This document shows positions 19,230 through 27,083 of a DNA stretch of 64,000 nucleotides, one piece after another (position 1 is the stretch's first letter; each line of letters starts with the position of its first letter). Source of the stretch: Thiemannella venezuelensis (GTDB lineage: Bacteria; Actinomycetota; Actinomycetes; Streptosporangiales; Streptosporangiaceae); NCBI RefSeq assembly GCF_014203605.1, contig NZ_JACHJJ010000014.1, positions 144,584-208,583 on the forward strand. Direction: 5' to 3'. Both the position numbers and the translations under genes were made by a program. Below the pieces are notes generated by a model, which was not told where the DNA came from, made no database searches, and saw only the letters and a list, made by a program, of their open reading frames with translations.

Positions 19230-19246
19230 GGAATCGTTTCCATGAA
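19230..19246. promoter_or_regulatory. LacI-type operator, site 2 (overlaps the regulator's start codon)
   Basis: GGAATCGTTTCCATGAA overlaps the regulator's ATG at 19242. The inner part ATGGAA-TCGT-TTCCAT (19228-19243) is a near-perfect 16-bp palindrome. It resembles site 1 and suggests autoregulation. Confidence 0.7.
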
Positions 19247-20228
19247 CGCACGCCGGACAACCATCAAGGATGTCGCCGAGGCGGCGGGGGTCGGGGTGGC
19301 CACGGTCTCCCGGGTGCTGTCCGGCGGCTCGGCCAGCCCGGAGACCAGGGAGCGGGTGCTGACCGTCGCGGCCCAGCTCGACTACCGGCCCAGCGCGCTC
19401 GGGCGCAACCTGCGCCAGCGGCGCTCGGGCGGGATCGGGCTGCTGGTCCCCGACATCACCGACAGCTTCTACGGCCGCCTGGCCGACGGGGTCCTCGCCT
19501 GCGCGCGGGCGGCGGGCGAGCCGGTGGTCCTGGGCACGACCGGCGACGACGCCGAGCGCGAGGCGGAGCAGATCGGCATGCTGCTGGAGCAGGGCGTGGA
19601 CCGGGTGGTGGCGGTTCCCGCGGGAAGTGCGGAGATCTGGGAGCCGACCCTGCGGGCCGGGCTCACCACGGTGTTCGCCCACCGCTCCGCCGCCGGCCGC
19701 GACGACGTGCCCGCCGTGCTCGCCGACGACCGGGCGGGCGTGCGGACCGCGGTCGACTACCTGACGGGGCTGGGGCACCGCCGCATCGCCTACCTCGGCG
19801 GACCCGGCCAGGAGCAGCGGGTCTCGGTCTTCCGGCAGTCCCTGGGCGCCCTCGTGGACGAGGAGCTCATCGTCTCGGCGCGGGGCAGCCGCGACTCGGC
19901 CTACGCGGCGGCGGCCGGGCTCTTCCAGCACCGGCCCGACCTGACCGCCGTGCTGGCCGGCGGGAACCTGCTGGGCGAGGCCGCCGTGCTCGCCGCCGGG
20001 GAACTGGACCTGCGGGTGCCCAAGGACCTGTCACTGATCATGTTCGACGACGTGCCCTGGGCCGAGCTGTGCGCTCCCCCGCTGACCGTGATCGCCCAGC
20101 CCGCGCAGGACATCGGCTACCGCGCGGCCGAGCTCGTGCTGCGCGGGGGCGGGCGGCGCCCCCGCGGCGTGCTGCTGCCCACCGAGCTGATCGTCCGGGG
20201 CAGCTGCGGGCCGCGGCGCACGGCCTGA
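19242..20228 (+). CDS. LacI/GalR-family transcriptional regulator
   Basis: 328 residues. The N-terminal helix-turn-helix is clear (TTIKDVAEAAGVGVATVSRVL), followed by the hinge and a periplasmic-binding-protein-like ligand domain (GIGLLVPDITDSFYGRLADG at about residue 65). LacI regulators usually respond to a sugar. Divergent from the MsiK-like ATPase gene with one operator in front of each gene, so the simplest model is that it represses MsiK and itself until the inducing sugar is present. Inducer unknown. Confidence 0.92.
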   Translation: MNARRTTIKDVAEAAGVGVATVSRVLSGGSASPETRERVLTVAAQLDYRPSALGRNLRQRRSGGIGLLVPDITDSFYGRLADGVLACARAAGEPVVLGTTGDDAEREAEQIGMLLEQGVDRVVAVPAGSAEIWEPTLRAGLTTVFAHRSAAGRDDVPAVLADDRAGVRTAVDYLTGLGHRRIAYLGGPGQEQRVSVFRQSLGALVDEELIVSARGSRDSAYAAAAGLFQHRPDLTAVLAGGNLLGEAAVLAAGELDLRVPKDLSLIMFDDVPWAELCAPPLTVIAQPAQDIGYRAAELVLRGGGRRPRGVLLPTELIVRGSCGPRRTA

Positions 20229-20270
20229 CCCGGCCGGCGCGCACGCCGGGACGGCCGCGCCCACCGGAAC

Positions 20271-20315
20271 GGACCGCCGGGCCGGGGCCGTCCCCCGGCC
20301 CCGGCCCGGCGGTCC
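20271..20315 (+). terminator. Hairpin terminator after the LacI gene
   Basis: Perfect 20-bp arms beginning GGACCGCCGGGCCGGGGCCG (20271-20290) and their complement at 20296-20315 enclose a 5-base loop. It begins 43 bases past the regulator's stop and lies 16 bases before the convergent peroxidase stop. Confidence 0.8.
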
Positions 20316-20331
20316 GGAGTGGCTTCCCGGC

Positions 20332-20817
20332 TCAGAGTGACTTCTCGATCGCCGCGACGAGGGCGGCGTCCTCGGGCTCGACGTTCGGGCGGAACCGGCC
20401 CAGCACCTCGCCGTCCCGGGAGACCAGGAACTTCTCGAAGTTCCACTGCACGTCGCCCGCCTCGCCCCCGGCGTCCGCGGCCCGGGTCAGCTCGGCGTAG
20501 AGCGGGTGGCGGCCGGAGCCGTTGACGTCGGTCTTGGCCAGCAGCGGGAAGTCCACGCCGTAGTTGACCGCGCAGAACTCCTGGATCTCCTCGGCGCTGC
20601 CCGGCTCCTGACCGAGGAACTGGTTGCAGGGCACGCCGACGACGGTGAACCCGCGTTCGGCGTAGGCCTCCTGGAGGCGGACCAGGCCGGCGTACTGCGG
20701 GGTGAGGCCGCAGCGGGAGGCCACGTTCACGATGAGGAGGGTCTTGTCGCCCGCGAGGTCCGCCAGCGTGGTGGGGGCTCCGGCGAGGGTGTCCACGGAG
20801 ATGTCACGAATGCTCAT
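20332..20817 (-). CDS. Glutathione peroxidase family protein (thioredoxin-dependent Cys type)
   Basis: 161 residues. The peroxidatic Cys is C36 in NVASRCGLTPQY, replacing the selenocysteine of animal enzymes. The conserved CNQF (Gln66) and WNFEKF (Trp) complete the active-site tetrad. C82, within the EEIQEFC helix, matches the resolving Cys of thioredoxin-using family members, so I infer a thioredoxin-dependent lipid/organic peroxide reductase rather than a glutathione enzyme; actinomycetes use mycothiol, not glutathione. Full length for the family. Confidence 0.92.
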   Translation of the reverse strand: MSIRDISVDTLAGAPTTLADLAGDKTLLIVNVASRCGLTPQYAGLVRLQEAYAERGFTVVGVPCNQFLGQEPGSAEEIQEFCAVNYGVDFPLLAKTDVNGSGRHPLYAELTRAADAGGEAGDVQWNFEKFLVSRDGEVLGRFRPNVEPEDAALVAAIEKSL

Positions 20818-21233
20818 GAACGGAGCCTAGTAGGCCTTTTCCGGCCCCCGACAGGCCGGGCGGCACGCCGCGCCCGACCGCCACCGGCTCCCGGCCAGAC
20901 GGCCTGCGCCGGTTCAAACCCCATGGCGGGTCGATCTTTTCACCGGTCCGCCGCCTCGGGGAGCGCGCGACCGTCAGCCCGTCCTCCTCGAACCGCCCGG
21001 AAGCCGCGAAGATCCGGTAAACAGCCTTCCTCCCCGTGTCGCAGCCGCCGTCCGGAACTACCCCGGCGTACTAGAAACCGCCTAGAGACACCGCCGCGGC
21101 GTCGTACCGGGAACATGCCGGCACGACCACGCGGGCGTCCCCCGTCCGAGCCACGGACGCGGGACCGCCAAGCGGGCGCAGGGCCGCCGTGCCCCTGCCC
21201 GCCTCCCGCACGCGGCCCGACGGAAGGATGACG
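20818..21233. other. Intergenic region, no gene seen
   Basis: 416 bp of divergent upstream sequence between the peroxidase and the lytic transglycosylase. I see no conserved gene. A GGAACT hexamer near 21053 could be part of an extracytoplasmic-function sigma promoter, but a matching -10 at the usual spacing was not found. Confidence 0.35.
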
Positions 21234-21806
21234 ATGAACGGCAACCGCGCACTGCGCACCACGGTCGTGACCGTGCTCGCCGCCTCCACCGTGGCCACGT
21301 CCACGGCGGCCTGCCAGGCCGAGGCGACCTCCAGACCGGTAGGGGAAGAACCGGTCCAGGCGGTCCACCGGGGCGAGCGGTCCGCGCAGGCGGTCCGTCC
21401 CGCGCAGCCGGCCCACCGGAGCGGGCGGCCCGCCAGGACGGTTCACCGGGGCGTGTGGGCGCCCGAGGCCGAACCCCGGCCCAGGCCCCGCACGCGGACC
21501 GCCAAAGGCAGGAACAAGGCGATCGCTTTCCGCCTCGTCTCCCGCCGCGCGTGGTCCGACGACCAGTTCCGCTGCCTGGACCGGCTCTGGACCAGGGAGA
21601 GCAACTGGAACCACCGGGCGCACAACCGCTACACCGGTGCCTACGGCATCCCGCAGGCGCTGCCGGGCTCGAAGATGAGCGGCAGCGGCGGCGACTGGCG
21701 GTCGAACCCGGCCACGCAGATCCACTGGGGCCTGCGCTACATCACGAGCCGCTACGGGACAGCGTGCGGCGCATGGGGTCACTTCCAGTCGAGGCACTGG
21801 TATTGA
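21234..21806 (+). CDS. Secreted lytic transglycosylase domain protein
   Basis: 190 residues. N-terminal signal peptide (LRTTVVTVLAASTVATSTAA, possible lipobox STAAC), a Pro/Arg/Gln-rich spacer, then an SLT-type domain: DQFRCLDRLWTRESNWNHRA, whose Glu is the likely catalytic residue, then NRYTGAYGIPQALPGSKM and the C-terminal GAWGHFQSRHWY typical of actinomycete transglycosylases. It should cleave peptidoglycan glycan strands outside the membrane. I chose the ATG at 21234 because GGAAGG lies six bases upstream; the ATG at 21228 abuts that site. No partner gene nearby. Confidence 0.85.
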   Translation: MNGNRALRTTVVTVLAASTVATSTAACQAEATSRPVGEEPVQAVHRGERSAQAVRPAQPAHRSGRPARTVHRGVWAPEAEPRPRPRTRTAKGRNKAIAFRLVSRRAWSDDQFRCLDRLWTRESNWNHRAHNRYTGAYGIPQALPGSKMSGSGGDWRSNPATQIHWGLRYITSRYGTACGAWGHFQSRHWY

Positions 21807-21876
21807 CCCGGCGGGAGTGCCCAGGGGAAGGGAGCACTCCCGGCGAACGCCCGGGGCGTCGGGAGCGCCCCGGGCG

Positions 21877-22518
21877 TCATCCTCCGCGCCGTTCCCGGCG
21901 CACGGCGATGGCCTGGACGAGCAGTTCCACGCCGAACTCGAACTCCGACTCGTGGTCGCAGGAGCCCAATTCCGCGGCGAGGGCGTTGGTCTGCGGGAAC
22001 AGCACCGGATCCACCTTGGCGACGTCCACCTCGGCGTGGTGGACCGGGGCGAAGGTCGGGGTGACGCCGACCTCCCGCAGCAGCGATCCCACGATGTAGG
22101 CGATGAACATGCGCAGGATCCGCACCGCCTCCTCGCCGTCGAATCCGGCGCTGCGCAGCGTGGCGAGCGCCCGCTCGACCGGGAGCAGCCCGGCGGTCGA
22201 CTGCAGCTGGCGGCTGACCACCACCATCGTGCACCGGGGGTAGTGGTGGGCGATCTGCCGGAACGCCCGCGCCTGCATACGCACCCGGTCGGTCCAGTCG
22301 GCGTCCGGGTCGTCGGTGAACTCGATCCCCGACAGCACCGTCTCGGCCACCGCGTCGAGCAGGGCCGCCTTGTTGGGCACGTGGTTGTAGAGCGACATGA
22401 CCCCCACGCCCAGGTCGGCCGCGATCCTGCGCATGGAGACCGCGTCGGCCCCCTCGCGCTCGATCAGGTCGATGGCCGCGGCGACGATGCGCGGACGGGA
22501 CAGCGGCTCTGCGGACAT
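21877..22518 (-). CDS. TetR-family transcriptional regulator
   Basis: 213 residues from an ATG at 22518 (MSAEPLSRPRIVAAAIDL). The helix-turn-helix is DAVSMRRIAADLGVGVMSLYNHVPNKAALL, characteristic of TetR repressors, followed by a TetR_C-type ligand domain (with MFIAYIVGSLL). Divergent from the ferritin-like gene; the shared 89-bp gap carries two near-perfect operators, so I infer that it represses both itself and that gene. The inducer is unknown. Confidence 0.92.
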   Translation of the reverse strand: MSAEPLSRPRIVAAAIDLIEREGADAVSMRRIAADLGVGVMSLYNHVPNKAALLDAVAETVLSGIEFTDDPDADWTDRVRMQARAFRQIAHHYPRCTMVVVSRQLQSTAGLLPVERALATLRSAGFDGEEAVRILRMFIAYIVGSLLREVGVTPTFAPVHHAEVDVAKVDPVLFPQTNALAAELGSCDHESEFEFGVELLVQAIAVRRERRGG

Positions 22519-22547
22519 GTCTTCATTCTCTCCCGGGCCATTGACGT

Positions 22548-22562
22548 ACGTACACCGTACGT
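22548..22562. promoter_or_regulatory. TetR operator, site 1
   Basis: ACGTAC-ACC-GTACGT: perfect 6-bp arms with a 3-base centre, 30 bases upstream of the TetR start. The same sequence occurs inverted at 22579-22593, centre to centre 31 bp (about three helical turns), so both bound dimers would face the same side of the DNA. Confidence 0.85.
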
Positions 22563-22578
22563 GCCACGCTCCAGGCAT

Positions 22579-22593
22579 ACGTACGGTGTACGT
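22579..22593. promoter_or_regulatory. TetR operator, site 2
   Basis: ACGTAC-GGT-GTACGT, the inverted counterpart of site 1, ends 14 bases before the ferritin-like gene's TTG start, so a bound repressor would block transcription or ribosome loading. GGAGG for that gene follows at 22597-22602. Confidence 0.85.
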
Positions 22594-22607
22594 CTCTGGA
22601 GGTCGCA

Positions 22608-23720
22608 TTGTCGACGCACGATCTGTACACGATCCCGGCCGAGCTCTCCACCTGGGACGTGGAGGCGGCGGGCGCCGCCCGCTTCACCTGGGAGTACGAC
22701 GACGGCAGGGACCGCATGCTCGCCCTCTACCAGAAGGGCAAGGACAAGCAGTGGGACTCCGTCAAGCGCATCGACTGGGACCTCGAGGTCGATCCGTACA
22801 ACGTGCTCGGCATCCCCGACAACACCATCGCCATCCACGGCACCCCGCTGTGGGACCGGATGGACGAAAAGCAGCGCCAGGACGTCCGGCTGCACGGCGC
22901 GGCCTGGCAGTTCTCCCAGTTCCTGCACGGCGAGCAGGGCGCGATGATCTGCTCGGCCCGGATCGTCGAGTCGGTCCCCGACCTCGACTCCAAGTTCTAC
23001 GCCGCCACCCAGACCATGGACGAGGCCCGGCACGCCGAGACCTACGCCCGGTTCCTGCAGGAGAAGGTGGGCCTGGCCTACCCCATCAACGAACACCTCA
23101 AGGCCCTGCTGGACAGCACCCTGAGCGACTCCCGCTGGGACATGCCCTACCTGGGCATGCAGGTGCTCATCGAGGGACTGGCCCTGGCCGCGTTCGGCGT
23201 GATGCGCGACATCACCACCAAGCCGCTGCCCAAGCAGATCCTCGCCTACGTGATGCAGGACGAGGCCCGCCACGTCGCCTTCGGCCGGATGGCGCTGCGC
23301 GACTACTACGCCCAGCTCAGCGAGAGCGAGCTGCGCGAGCGCGAGGACTTCGTCATCGAGGGCTGCTACCTGATGCGCGACCGCCTGCGCGGCCGGGAGA
23401 CCTGGGAGACCATCGGCCTGAACAAGGCCGAGGTCGCCGAGGCCATGGAGGCCGTCGACAACTCCGAGTACCTCAGGCTCTTCCGCTCCCTGCTGTTCAG
23501 CCGCATCGTCCCCTGCGTCAAGGACATCGGCCTGTGGAGTCCCCGTCTGCAGCAGGCCTACGCCGACATGGGCGTGCTCGACATGGCCGGGCAGAGCCTG
23601 GACGCGCTGATGAGGCAGGACGAGGAGATCGCCGAGAAGGTCGACGCCGAGCGCTTCGCCGCCGAGGAGGCCGAACGCCACGCCGAGGTCGCCGAGACCA
23701 TCGCCCTCGGCGCCGAGTGA
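22608..23720 (+). CDS. Ferritin-like diiron protein (R2-like oxidase fold)
   Basis: 370 residues. TTG start at 22608 with a good GGAGG upstream (22597-22602). Six candidate iron ligands are in order: E109 (HGEQ), E139 and H142 (MDEARHAE), E189 (LIEG), E219 and H222 (QDEARH), i.e. E-EARH-E-EARH, the pattern of ferritin-like diiron carboxylate oxidases and ribonucleotide reductase R2-like proteins. Such proteins activate O2 to hydroxylate, desaturate or N-oxygenate substrates. No partner reductase or ferredoxin is adjacent. Substrate is unknown; TetR control suggests response to a small hydrophobic molecule. Confidence 0.85.
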   Translation: MSTHDLYTIPAELSTWDVEAAGAARFTWEYDDGRDRMLALYQKGKDKQWDSVKRIDWDLEVDPYNVLGIPDNTIAIHGTPLWDRMDEKQRQDVRLHGAAWQFSQFLHGEQGAMICSARIVESVPDLDSKFYAATQTMDEARHAETYARFLQEKVGLAYPINEHLKALLDSTLSDSRWDMPYLGMQVLIEGLALAAFGVMRDITTKPLPKQILAYVMQDEARHVAFGRMALRDYYAQLSESELREREDFVIEGCYLMRDRLRGRETWETIGLNKAEVAEAMEAVDNSEYLRLFRSLLFSRIVPCVKDIGLWSPRLQQAYADMGVLDMAGQSLDALMRQDEEIAEKVDAERFAAEEAERHAEVAETIALGAE

Positions 23721-23772
23721 CGCCGGTCCCGGGGTGGGCTCCGGAGTGGGCCCCGCCGCGCAGCCGGCCGGC

Positions 23773-25212
23773 TCACCGGCCCGCGCGGACGCCGCCGGGG
23801 CGGCGGGCCGGGGGGATGGCCGGGGGGATGGCGTGGCCGAGGCCGAAGGTGCCGTCCGGGTCGTAGGCGGCCTTCACCTCGGTCAGGCGCCGGTGGTCGG
23901 CGGCGGTGTAGGCCGTCGCGGTCCGGGTGGTGTCATGCAGGAAGTTCAGGAACGACCCGCCGGTGGCGTACGGGCGCAGGGCGGCGGCCAGGTCCGGTGC
24001 CTCGGCGTCGACGATCACCGACAGGGACGTGTCGCGGTGGCCCGCGGGGCCGGCGCCGGGTCCGGGGGACGCCATCGCACCGCCCCAGTGCCGCACCTCC
24101 ACCGTCGTCACCGGCTCCGACGGGCCTTCGTGGTCCGCGGCGCGCACCAGCGCGTCGATCACCGGGTCCGGCAGGCGGTGGAACAGGTTCACCTGCCGGG
24201 GGGCGGTGCCGCCCATCGACGCCTCGGCGTAGGGCACCGTACGGAGGTCGTCGAGCAGCGCCGGACCGGCGGCCCGCCACAGCGGTGCGAGCGCCCGCAG
24301 GGCGGGTCCGGCGTCCCCGGCGTACATCGCCTTGACCATGAGGACACGCCGGCCGCGCACCGCACCGGGCGTCCGCGGGGTGTCCGGCATCCGGGTCAGC
24401 AGGACCGCGGTGCTCAGCTCGTCGGGAGCGGTGGCGATCCAGTCGCGGTAGAACGCCAGGGTGTCGGCCGCCCGCTCGACCGGGAAGCAGGCGGTTCCCG
24501 CGTGGACCCGGGCGACCGGGTGGAGCCGGAACTCCAGGGAGGTGACCACGCCGAAGGAGCCGCCGCCCCCGCGCAGCGCCCAGAACAGGTCGGGGTGGCT
24601 GCCGGGGCTCGCCGTCACGAGCCGGCCGTCGGCGGTGACCACCTCGGCGCGGAGCACGCTGTCGGCGGCGAGGCCGTACCGGCGGGCCAGCCAGCCCAGC
24701 CCGCCGCCGAGGGTGTAGCCGGTCACGCCGACGTCCGGTGAGGAGCCCGACAGCGGCGCCAGGCCGAACGGCGCGGCGGCGGCCAGCACCCGGCCCCAGC
24801 GGGCGCCGGGGGCGACCCGGGCGGTCCGCCGCTCCGGGTCGACCAGCACGCCGGTCATCTCCGAGGTCTTCAGCAGCAGGCCGCCGTCGCAGGGGGCGTG
24901 CGTGCCGTGCCCGGTCGCCTGCACCGCCAGCGGGAGCCCCAGCTCGCGGGCGGCGAGCACCGCGGAACGGACGTCCTCGGCTCCGGCGGCCTCGGCCACC
25001 AGGGCGGGCCGCGGGTCGAACGCCGGGAACAGCGGCTGCCGCGCCCTGTCGTAACCGGCCTCTCCGGGCAGGTGCACCGCTCCGGCGAACCGGCCGCCGA
25101 GGCGACCGGCGGCACGGATCACGGCGGAAGGCACGGCCGGGGACACAGCGGGAGACACGGCGGGAGACACGGCGGGAGACGCAGTCGCGGACATGGTCGC
25201 GGACATGGCCAT
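23773..25212 (-). CDS. FAD-binding oxidoreductase (BBE / PCMH-type)
   Basis: 479 residues. An N-terminal Ala/Pro/Ser repeat (SPAVSPAVSPAV) precedes the FAD-binding PCMH domain from about residue 65 (ALVAEAAGAEDVRSAVLAAR, VQATGHGTHAPCDGG, GVTGYTLGGGLGWLARRYGL). The C-terminus has the berberine-bridge-type end (YDPDGTFGLGHAI). The GHG motif may carry the covalent flavin-His link of this family. These enzymes oxidise alcohols, sugars or alkaloid-type substrates with O2 as acceptor. Substrate unknown. The long dyad at 25260-25300 lies just upstream and probably controls it. Confidence 0.88.
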   Translation of the reverse strand: MAMSATMSATASPAVSPAVSPAVSPAVPSAVIRAAGRLGGRFAGAVHLPGEAGYDRARQPLFPAFDPRPALVAEAAGAEDVRSAVLAARELGLPLAVQATGHGTHAPCDGGLLLKTSEMTGVLVDPERRTARVAPGARWGRVLAAAAPFGLAPLSGSSPDVGVTGYTLGGGLGWLARRYGLAADSVLRAEVVTADGRLVTASPGSHPDLFWALRGGGGSFGVVTSLEFRLHPVARVHAGTACFPVERAADTLAFYRDWIATAPDELSTAVLLTRMPDTPRTPGAVRGRRVLMVKAMYAGDAGPALRALAPLWRAAGPALLDDLRTVPYAEASMGGTAPRQVNLFHRLPDPVIDALVRAADHEGPSEPVTTVEVRHWGGAMASPGPGAGPAGHRDTSLSVIVDAEAPDLAAALRPYATGGSFLNFLHDTTRTATAYTAADHRRLTEVKAAYDPDGTFGLGHAIPPAIPPARRPGGVRAGR

Positions 25213-25259
25213 GGTGGTGGTCCTCTCCAGTGGGATCCGGCGGTCGACGCACTCTCACG

Positions 25260-25300
25260 ATATAGTCATAAATCTTGATAATCAAGGATCGTGACTATAT
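25260..25300. promoter_or_regulatory. 41-bp dyad operator upstream of the FAD oxidoreductase
   Basis: ATATAGTCA (25260-25268) and TGACTATAT (25292-25300) are perfect outer arms, and CTTGAT-a-ATCAAG (25274-25286) is a perfect inner dyad. Both are centred on 25280, so 16 of 20 position pairs match. The inner element has the TTGATNATCAA form common to MarR-family sites. It is 48 bp upstream of the oxidoreductase start; no regulator gene is adjacent. Confidence 0.75.
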
Positions 25301-25467
25301 TTTCCGCGAAGTGACCGCGGGGCGGGCGCGAACGGCGCGGCCCGCCCGGGGACGCGGACCGGCCGGCCGCCGCCCCCGTGGAGCAGGAGCCGTCCGGGAC
25401 CCCGGCCGGGCAGGGCCACCCGCGCGTGCGCTCGCCGTTCCCCCTGGCCGGAGCGGCTCCGGACGGT

Positions 25468-25492
25468 GTTTACCGGCGGGTTCACCGGATAG
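25468..25492 (+). promoter_or_regulatory. Candidate SigB-type stress promoter for the csbD gene
   Basis: GTTT at 25468-25471, a 15-base spacer, then GGATAG at 25487-25492, close to the actinomycete SigB-group consensus GTTT-N(14-16)-GGGTA with a G-to-A change in the -10. It is 44 bp upstream of the csbD ATG. CsbD homologues are general-stress genes, which supports this reading. Confidence 0.55.
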
Positions 25493-25535
25493 GCGCATCC
25501 CTCGACAGGAGTGCGGCCGACGGAAGGGGACGACC

Positions 25536-25730
25536 ATGGGAGCGGACGACAAGATCGCGAACAAGGCCGAGGAGATCAAGGGCACGGCCAAGGAGAACCT
25601 CGGGGACCTCACCGGTGACGAGGACCTCCGGGCGGAGGGCCGGGCAGACCGGATGGAGGGCAGCGTCAAGCAGGCCGGCGAGAAGGTCAAGGACGCCGGG
25701 AAGAAGATCAAGGACGCCTTCACGGACTGA
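25536..25730 (+). CDS. csbD: CsbD family stress-response protein
   Basis: 64 residues, ATG at 25536 with GGAAGGGGA upstream. The charged, low-complexity body MGADDKIANKAEEIKGTAKE with DLTGDEDLRAEGRADRMEG and KVKDAGKKIKDAF is a typical CsbD-family protein, rich in Lys, Glu, Asp, Ala and Gly. In Bacillus and actinomycetes such genes are induced by general stress; their molecular function is not known. The SigB-like promoter upstream fits that. Confidence 0.9.
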   Translation: MGADDKIANKAEEIKGTAKENLGDLTGDEDLRAEGRADRMEGSVKQAGEKVKDAGKKIKDAFTD

Positions 25731-25792
25731 TACCGCCCGGGCGGGGTGCCGGGGCCGGCCTTGCGGCGGGCCCCGGCCGCGCCTACCGTCGG

Positions 25793-26086
25793 ATGATGAC
25801 CGTCGTTCACCGGCCCCGGGTGGCCCTGGAAGGCGCGCGGGCCTTCGTCGCCGCGGCGAGCTCAGAGGTCTACTGGTGGCTCACCGACATGACCGGGACG
25901 CATCTCGGCGTCCTGTACCAGCTGCGGCTTGCCGAGACACGGCTGCGCCTGCAGCGCGAGGACGCGGAGTTCACCGAGATCGGCGCCTGGCGGGTGCGGC
26001 TGGAGGACCTGCTGCACGAGCGACCGGACCTGGCGCCGTTCCTGCTCCGGCTCACCGGGGAGATCTCCGAGCGCCTGCCGCGCTGA
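25793..26086 (+). CDS. Hypothetical protein
   Basis: 97 residues. The sequence TVVHRPRVALEGARAFVAAA with LGVLYQLRLAETRLRLQRED and RVRLEDLLHERPDLAPFLLRL looks helical and charged, without a signal peptide, membrane segment or recognisable motif. ATG at 25793 (a second ATG at 25796) lacks a clear ribosome-binding site. It sits between csbD and a convergent DUF202 gene. I do not recognise its family. Confidence 0.55.
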   Translation: MMTVVHRPRVALEGARAFVAAASSEVYWWLTDMTGTHLGVLYQLRLAETRLRLQREDAEFTEIGAWRVRLEDLLHERPDLAPFLLRLTGEISERLPR

Positions 26087-26132
26087 CCTCCCGGGACGCG
26101 GCGGGACCTCTACCGCGACACGACCGGGACCT

Positions 26133-26456
26133 CTACCGCAGCACGACGAAGACGAGGGAGCCGGTGACGGCGGCGAGGGTGCCGAGCCAGGCGAGGATCG
26201 CGTCGGCCCGCTCGTCGAGCGGGCGCCCCTCGTGCAGGGCGTCCTGGACGCGGTGGTAGCGCACGCCGGTGCGCGCCAGCAGGAGCGCGCCGCACAGCGC
26301 GGCCAGCGCGAAGGGGACGGCGGCGAGCGGGTGGACGCCGGCGCGCAGCGCGATCCCGCCGGCGCCCAGGCCGCTGGCGGCCAGCATCGTGGCGGAGCGG
26401 ACCCAGGCCAGCCGGGTGCGCTCGCTCTGCAGCCCCTCGTCCCAGAGCTCGGTCAT
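26133..26456 (-). CDS. DUF202 family membrane protein
   Basis: 107 residues. Three hydrophobic segments (about 20-42, 45-64 and 88-106) and the DUF202-type opening GLQSERTRLAWVRSATMLAASGLG are visible. Short integral membrane proteins of this family have no assigned biochemical function. A second DUF202 gene lies 97 bp upstream on the same strand, so the pair is probably co-expressed. Confidence 0.8.
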   Translation of the reverse strand: MTELWDEGLQSERTRLAWVRSATMLAASGLGAGGIALRAGVHPLAAVPFALAALCGALLLARTGVRYHRVQDALHEGRPLDERADAILAWLGTLAAVTGSLVFVVLR

Positions 26457-26553
26457 CGCCCGGCTCGCAGCCCCGTCACCGGCGCCCCCCGCGCGCCCGC
26501 CCCCCGCGCGCCAGGACCGGCCGGCCCGCCGGGATCCACCGGTACGGCGGTGC

Positions 26554-26916
26554 TCATCGGCCCGTCAGGATGAGGACGAGCGCGAGCAGGGCCACCGCCG
26601 CCACGCCGTACCCGAACAGCGGGGCCAGGGCGGGCGGCGGGAGCGGGGAGGCCGTGCGCAGGGCGCGCTGGACGTGGCGCCAGCGGGGGTAGGCCATCGC
26701 GGCGGCCAGGGCGGACAGGGAGACCAGGACGACCGCGAGCAGGGTCCGCATCCAGGGCACGAAGACGTCCGGGGAGACGGCCGCCATCGCGACGCCGCCC
26801 GCGCTCAGCGCCAGCGAGGTGCTCAGCCAGGTCAGGAACGTGCGTTCGTTGGCGAGCGTGAACCGGGGGTCCGGCTCCCTTCCGCGGGCGTCGGCCGGTT
26901 CTCTCGGGGTGTCCAT
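26554..26916 (-). CDS. DUF202 family membrane protein (YidH-like)
   Basis: 120 residues. The segment RFTLANERTFLTWLSTSLALSAGGVAM is the conserved start of DUF202/YidH proteins, followed by two more hydrophobic segments (RTLLAVVLVSLSALAAAMA, APLFGYGVAAVALLALVLIL) and a basic loop with YPRWRHVQRAL. It precedes another DUF202 gene by 97 bp on the same strand. The function is unknown. Confidence 0.85.
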   Translation of the reverse strand: MDTPREPADARGREPDPRFTLANERTFLTWLSTSLALSAGGVAMAAVSPDVFVPWMRTLLAVVLVSLSALAAAMAYPRWRHVQRALRTASPLPPPALAPLFGYGVAAVALLALVLILTGR

Positions 26917-26967
26917 GGAATCGACGCTATTTCAGCGACATTTCCCCTAGAGAACCCGGGATTCGGC

Positions 26968-27001
26968 AAAAACCCCGGCCCTGGTGGGTCCAGGACCGGG
27001 G
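26968..27001 (-). terminator. Rho-independent terminator with U-tract (after the small lipoprotein gene)
   Basis: On the minus strand, 12-bp arms with one mismatch (CCCCGGTCCTGG-type, 26990-27001 and 26973-26984) around a 5-base loop are followed by five T residues (A run at 26968-26972 on the plus strand). It lies 82 bp past the stop of the lipoprotein gene at 27084 and is the most classical intrinsic terminator in the window. Confidence 0.8.
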
Positions 27002-27083
27002 CGGCATGCCTGTCGCGGAGCGTCCGGCTCCGCGCGGCGGCCGGTCTCGGGCGGCCGGTCTCGGGCGTCCGGGACCGCGGCCG

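Noticed and set aside
21053..21075. Extracytoplasmic-function sigma promoter for the transglycosylase gene
   Set aside because: A GGAACT -35-like hexamer is present but no matching -10 at the usual 16-17 bp spacing.
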